Of a stretch of 42,898 nucleotides of DNA, positions 38,440-42,898 are shown piece after piece. Below the pieces are notes generated by a model. The model saw nothing but the letters and a program-made list of their open reading frames with translations. It did not search any database and was not told where the DNA came from. Location: the NCBI GenBank assembly GCA_027490265.1, contig JAIXYL010000123.1, positions 1 to 42,898 of the forward strand. The letters are read 5' to 3'. Within the stretch, counting starts at the first letter, position 1. Each line of letters starts with the position of its first letter. This stretch comes from Sediminibacterium sp. (GTDB lineage Bacteria > Bacteroidota > Bacteroidia > Chitinophagales > Chitinophagaceae). A program made the translations under genes and the position numbers.

Positions 38440-39378
38440 ATGATTCAATATTTCAAAAATGTAAACGGACAAACCATTGAGATTCCTAAAGCTGATCAAG
38501 GTGTTTGGGTTAATTTGGTGCCTCCATTTAAAGAGGAAGAGTTTATTGAGTTGAGTGATGAATTAGAAATTCCCATAGAATTTTTAAGAGACTCTTTGGA
38601 TATTGATGAACGGCCTAGGTATGAGATGGAAGACAATGTTAGAATCATTATCATCAAAACGCCAACCGAAAACAATTCATTTAACGACTCTGATGCATTT
38701 TACATCACCATCCCCATTTGCATTATTTTAACCCATAACCAAATTATTACCGTTAATTCATTTGACAATGGAGCAATAAAAAAATTCCTCAACACTTTTC
38801 AAAAAAGACATCCCGACAAACGGAACATGATGGTGCTCAAAGTTTTTGAAAAAGTAGTACAAACATTTTTAGATTACTTAAAAGAAATTAACCATAGTAG
38901 AAACCAATACGAACAGAGTTTGTACGACAGCAATAGTAATGTAGACTTATTGAAATTGATGCGCGTACAAAAAAGCCTGGTCTATTTTGTTACTGCACTC
39001 AGAAGCAATGAAATGTTGATGATGAAAATGGAACGGACCAACTTCTTGGGCTTAACAGAAGATGAAAGAGAATTTTTACAAGATTTAATTGTTGATACAA
39101 GCCAGGCACTAGAAATGGCCAATATTTATACGAATATCCTAAGTAGTACGATGGATGCATTCGCCAGCATCATCAGCAATAATTTGAACAACGTCATGAA
39201 ACGACTTACGTCAATTACCATCATCTTATCCCTCCCCATTTTAGTAACCAGTATTTATGGTATGAACGTTGATATCCCCTATCAAAATTCAAATCACGCA
39301 TTTTATATACCCGTCATTATATCATTGTGTGTATCAATTATTATCGGTGGATATTTTTACAAGAAAAAATGGTTTTAA
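38440..39378 (+). CDS. CorA-family magnesium/divalent cation transporter
   Basis: C-terminal SIYGMNVDIPYQNSNHAFYIPVIISL (GMN motif). Confidence 0.92.
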   Translation: MIQYFKNVNGQTIEIPKADQGVWVNLVPPFKEEEFIELSDELEIPIEFLRDSLDIDERPRYEMEDNVRIIIIKTPTENNSFNDSDAFYITIPICIILTHNQIITVNSFDNGAIKKFLNTFQKRHPDKRNMMVLKVFEKVVQTFLDYLKEINHSRNQYEQSLYDSNSNVDLLKLMRVQKSLVYFVTALRSNEMLMMKMERTNFLGLTEDEREFLQDLIVDTSQALEMANIYTNILSSTMDAFASIISNNLNNVMKRLTSITIILSLPILVTSIYGMNVDIPYQNSNHAFYIPVIISLCVSIIIGGYFYKKKWF

Positions 39379-39381
39379 ACA

Positions 39382-39840
39382 ATGGCATTATTTAATGTTC
39401 GCGTATATGGCTTATTGATTGATCAATACAATCGACTCCTGGTAACAGATGAATTTATTAGAGGTAGTTATATTACCAAACTGCCTGGAGGCGGGCTTGA
39501 AATTGGTGAAGGTACTAGAGACTGTTTGAAACGAGAGTTTCAAGAGGAAACAGGCTTAGACGTAACGGTAGGTGCACATTTTTACACCACTGATTTTTTT
39601 CAGATTTCTGCATTCAATCACAGAGATCAAATCATCTCTATTTATTATTATGTTCACGCTGCTAATACAGCACAAATTGTAACAACAGATATTCCATTCA
39701 ATTTTCGTCCAGAACAAATTGCAGACCCACAAGGTGAATCCGAAGTATTCCGGTGGATTCCATTAGAGGATTTAACGCCAGCATCTGTTACATTGCCAAT
39801 TGATAAAGTGGTGATTCAATTATTGAAAGACAATGCCTAA
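39382..39840 (+). CDS. NUDIX hydrolase
   Basis: Nudix box GGGLEIGEGTRDCLKREFQEETGLDV. Confidence 0.93.
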   Translation: MALFNVRVYGLLIDQYNRLLVTDEFIRGSYITKLPGGGLEIGEGTRDCLKREFQEETGLDVTVGAHFYTTDFFQISAFNHRDQIISIYYYVHAANTAQIVTTDIPFNFRPEQIADPQGESEVFRWIPLEDLTPASVTLPIDKVVIQLLKDNA

Positions 39841-40836
39841 ACCAGGTCGATTGGTTAAAGACACTTTGCCCTCATGGTAGCCTAACCCATGGGCATTGGC
39901 TTCAGCCAATAACAATGGCCCATCCATATCTACAAAATCTAATTGAGGTAAAAAATGACCAATGGCTGCAGAACCAATAACCGACTCATTCATACTGCCC
40001 ATCATTATTTTTAAACCCAAACTTTTAGCCGATTCAATCATTCTTCTGGCTGGCGTGATGCCGCTGCATTTGGTCAGCTTAATATTAATCCCATGAAAAT
40101 ACCCAGCACATTTAGCCACGTCTTGTTCAACAACGCAAGACTCATCAGCAAAAAGTGGTAAAGGGGATTTTTGATACAATACCTTCATGCCTTCCCAATC
40201 ATCCTTAGCCAAAGGTTGTTCAATCAACTCAACACCAAGTTCCGCTAAAGCGGGAATGATGGCTAACGCTTGATCTAGCGTCCAGCCAGCATTGGCATCA
40301 ACCCTGAATTTAGCGGTTGTATGCTGACGGAGTGTTTGAATCAATTTTACATCATCTGGGGTGCCTACTTTTATTTTATAAATCGGCCAAGGCTTGGCCA
40401 ACATTTTCTGTACCATTTTTTCAATGGTGTCTATGCCGATGGTATAGTCGCACATTGGCAAATGATCGGACCATTGGGTATTCCATAATTGAAACAGTGG
40501 CATCGCTTTCATCTGTCCATAAAGATCCCAACCTGCCATGTCTAAAGCAGATACAAGAAAAGGATTTTTGGGAAATAAATGATGCAAGTAGTGCCAATAG
40601 CGCTCTGGATCAGTTAAGGCAAATTTCTCAACCAGCTTTTGTTTTTGGGTAAGGTCATGGATCATTTGCTCAACAGTGATATCATAATATTGTATTGCAG
40701 GTGCTTCCCCAAAACCAGTGAATGGTCCAATTGATAACGCCACTAATAAAGCAGGTTGATGCGTTTTGGTTCGTCCATTAGAAATGGTGAAGGGATCAAT
40801 AAATGGAAAATTGGTTTGCTTGAATTGTAATACCAC
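39820..40836 (-). CDS. Dipeptide epimerase (enolase superfamily, Ala-D/L-Glu epimerase-like); GTG start at 40836 proposed, ORF open to 40887
   Basis: YKIKVGTPDD...RVDANAGWTLDQA...ELIEQPL...FADESC...INIKLTKCSGITPARRMIESAKSLGLKIMMGSMNESVIG. Confidence 0.88.
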   Translation of the reverse strand: MVLQFKQTNFPFIDPFTISNGRTKTHQPALLVALSIGPFTGFGEAPAIQYYDITVEQMIHDLTQKQKLVEKFALTDPERYWHYLHHLFPKNPFLVSALDMAGWDLYGQMKAMPLFQLWNTQWSDHLPMCDYTIGIDTIEKMVQKMLAKPWPIYKIKVGTPDDVKLIQTLRQHTTAKFRVDANAGWTLDQALAIIPALAELGVELIEQPLAKDDWEGMKVLYQKSPLPLFADESCVVEQDVAKCAGYFHGINIKLTKCSGITPARRMIESAKSLGLKIMMGSMNESVIGSAAIGHFLPQLDFVDMDGPLLLAEANAHGLGYHEGKVSLTNRPGLGIVFQ

Positions 40837-40846
40837 TGCAATTAAT

Positions 40847-42898
40847 TTAACGACCCGCTTTTTGAATAAATGCCAATAACTCAGCATTAAAGTCTTCAGA
40901 AACCAACAAATCTTCTATGCTGATATGCATACGGTAACCCCAAAAATGATTTGGATTTGCAGGCACATTAATTTGTTCTTCCAAAGGATTGTCTCTTCTA
41001 ATTGTTTCACTCATGCCCATCAAATCTTGAATTTGAAAAACACTCCACATAGCAGGTGAATACAAATGTTGCAACACAATGGCTTTATTAATCCAAGCTT
41101 CACAATAAAATGGCGCATCACCCCACTGTCCTAATTCGTGATGATAAAATTGTTGAATTTTGGTTTTATCTTCTTCCCACCAACCTCTAATGGTACTCAT
41201 ATCGTGTGTAGATGGTGTCACTACACTTAAATATGGTGCATCGTTTGGATGAAAGAATGCCTTAGTTGGATCTTTTGGCATGCGTTGAATTTCTAAACTC
41301 AACAGCCCTAACTGTTGCATCACTTCTGGTACACAAGCAGGTACCATGCCAAGGTCTTCCCCACAAACCAACATATTGGTCACTCTTTTTAAAGCAGGCA
41401 GTTTTTGGTAAGCTTCTTGCTTCCAAAACATATCCTGATCACGGAAGAAATACCCAATATAAAGTTCTTTCAATTGCTGTTGGGTACCGTACTCTAAATA
41501 TTTAAACGAGCTGGTATGTTCAATACCAAATCTAAAATGAAATTGTTGACCAGTTCCATCAGCATCAAATAAAATGATATTGCTGATTAAACTAAACAGC
41601 CCTTTTTTAATTTTTTCATGGTGCACATCTTGTTCTAATCCTGCAAAATGTTGTTCTACCAATCGTTGGGTTTCAAAAGCTGGCTTTAAAGCATAAGTAC
41701 CATCTTTTTGGTCGGTTAAAAACAAACTTTTTACCAACTCATTGTCATAACCAAACACTTCCCAAAGGACTGCATCGGTAATATACGGCTGGGTATAACG
41801 CTGGTAATTAAACCAAATACCCTTCTGTGCAAAAGTAGAGAGGGCAATCGGGATCGCAGGCACAAAATGCCCCATAATGCCTTCTACTGCGTGCATTGGA
41901 ATGCTCCAAATCCTGAAAAACCCTAAAATATGATCAATTCTAAATGCATCAAAGTAATGACTCATCTGCGAGAAACGTTGCTTCCACCATGCAAAGCCAT
42001 CTTCCTGCATGCGTTGCCAATTATAAGTTGGGAATCCCCAGTTTTGACCAGTCACTGCAAAATCATCTGGTGGAGCACCAGCCTGAAAATCCATATGAAA
42101 TAACGAAGGATGTTGCCATGTATCTGCACCGTGTCTAAACACACCAATAGCAATATCGCCTTTGATAATTATTCCTTTTTCATGAGCATAAGCAGTTGCT
42201 TCAAGCAGTTGCACATGCAAATGGTATTGCAAATAATAATGAAATGCTATATCCGTATAAGCAGCTGAACTGGGGTCAATCAATTCAGCAATATCTTTGG
42301 CTTTGTATTGTTTATATGCAGGCCACTTGCTAAATTCAACCGTGCCATATGCATCTCTTAAATAACAGAACACCGCATAAGATTCAAGCCAATGTTTATT
42401 GGCTTCAAAGAAATCTAAAAATGCTGGTGAAGCTAATAAGGTTTGTCCATCTGTCTTGTACACTTTTTTAGCAAAACTTAATTTGGCTTGAATAACTGCT
42501 GCATAATCAACTGTTTTATGCGCATTCAATTGCCCCCTTTCTTTTTCTAATTGTTGCAATTGTTTTGCATGTGAAGTACCCGCTAATCTTGTCAAATTAA
42601 GGTATAAAGGATGCAACGCAAATGCAGATATTGCAGCATAAGGATAAGAATCTTTTTCAGTATTGGTGGCTGTTGTATCATTAACAGGCAATAACTGAAT
42701 CATTTTGATACCTACACGTGCTGCCCAATTGACCAACTGCATTAGGTCTGAAAATTCACCCACACCAAAACTAGATTCAGTTCGCAAACTGAAAACCGGA
42801 ATCGCAACACCTGCTCCTTTCCAAGATTGATTGGGCAAATAGGTAAACCCATCATTCACAATGGTCAATTGGTGATTGGTTGGGCTTTGGTGTAATAC
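40847..42898 (-). CDS. malQ: 4-alpha-glucanotransferase, 5' end cut by window
   Basis: GH77: GVFRHGADTWQHPSLFHMDFQAGAPPDDF, FDAFRIDHILGFFRIWSIP, LVCGEDLGMVP, TPSTHDMSTIRGWWEED. The frame stays open from the listed TTG start to the window edge. Confidence 0.93.
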   Translation of the reverse strand, partial: VLHQSPTNHQLTIVNDGFTYLPNQSWKGAGVAIPVFSLRTESSFGVGEFSDLMQLVNWAARVGIKMIQLLPVNDTTATNTEKDSYPYAAISAFALHPLYLNLTRLAGTSHAKQLQQLEKERGQLNAHKTVDYAAVIQAKLSFAKKVYKTDGQTLLASPAFLDFFEANKHWLESYAVFCYLRDAYGTVEFSKWPAYKQYKAKDIAELIDPSSAAYTDIAFHYYLQYHLHVQLLEATAYAHEKGIIIKGDIAIGVFRHGADTWQHPSLFHMDFQAGAPPDDFAVTGQNWGFPTYNWQRMQEDGFAWWKQRFSQMSHYFDAFRIDHILGFFRIWSIPMHAVEGIMGHFVPAIPIALSTFAQKGIWFNYQRYTQPYITDAVLWEVFGYDNELVKSLFLTDQKDGTYALKPAFETQRLVEQHFAGLEQDVHHEKIKKGLFSLISNIILFDADGTGQQFHFRFGIEHTSSFKYLEYGTQQQLKELYIGYFFRDQDMFWKQEAYQKLPALKRVTNMLVCGEDLGMVPACVPEVMQQLGLLSLEIQRMPKDPTKAFFHPNDAPYLSVVTPSTHDMSTIRGWWEEDKTKIQQFYHHELGQWGDAPFYCEAWINKAIVLQHLYSPAMWSVFQIQDLMGMSETIRRDNPLEEQINVPANPNHFWGYRMHISIEDLLVSEDFNAELLAFIQKAGR

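Overview
The window looks chromosomal and comes from a Bacteroidota member, probably Chitinophagaceae-like (inferred from a T9SS sorting domain, TAnnTTTG -7 elements, DUF4295 and DUF2027). Most of it is housekeeping: prfB (with an intact programmed +1 frameshift that the ORF track truncates), mgtE, rnpB RNA, ftsY-DUF4295-rpmG-rpmB, pdxJ, purE, anmK, a ubiD-type decarboxylase, rocD, dapF, corA, malQ and three tRNAs. Two parts stand out. (1) A ~11.3 kb island (24756-36053), all on the minus strand, looks like a reduced-sulfur module: Crp/Fnr regulator, OprD-like porin, TsdA-like diheme cytochrome c, split YeeE/YedE transporter, USP, rhodanese, thioredoxin, small Cys-bearing membrane proteins, ICMT-like membrane protein, OsmC, two persulfide-dioxygenase/rhodanese fusions, YHS lipoprotein and TauE/SafE. 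Reading the intergenic gaps gives an inverted repeat, GTAAC-N4-GTTAC, upstream of four separate transcription units. Each copy lies at the same distance from a TAnnTTTG-like -7 element, which suggests an island-wide Crp/Fnr regulon. (2) A 1603-aa secreted protein (3006-7817) carries 18 NHL repeats in three blocks of six, each block apparently inserted inside an Ig-like domain. No CRISPR array, IS element or prophage was seen.
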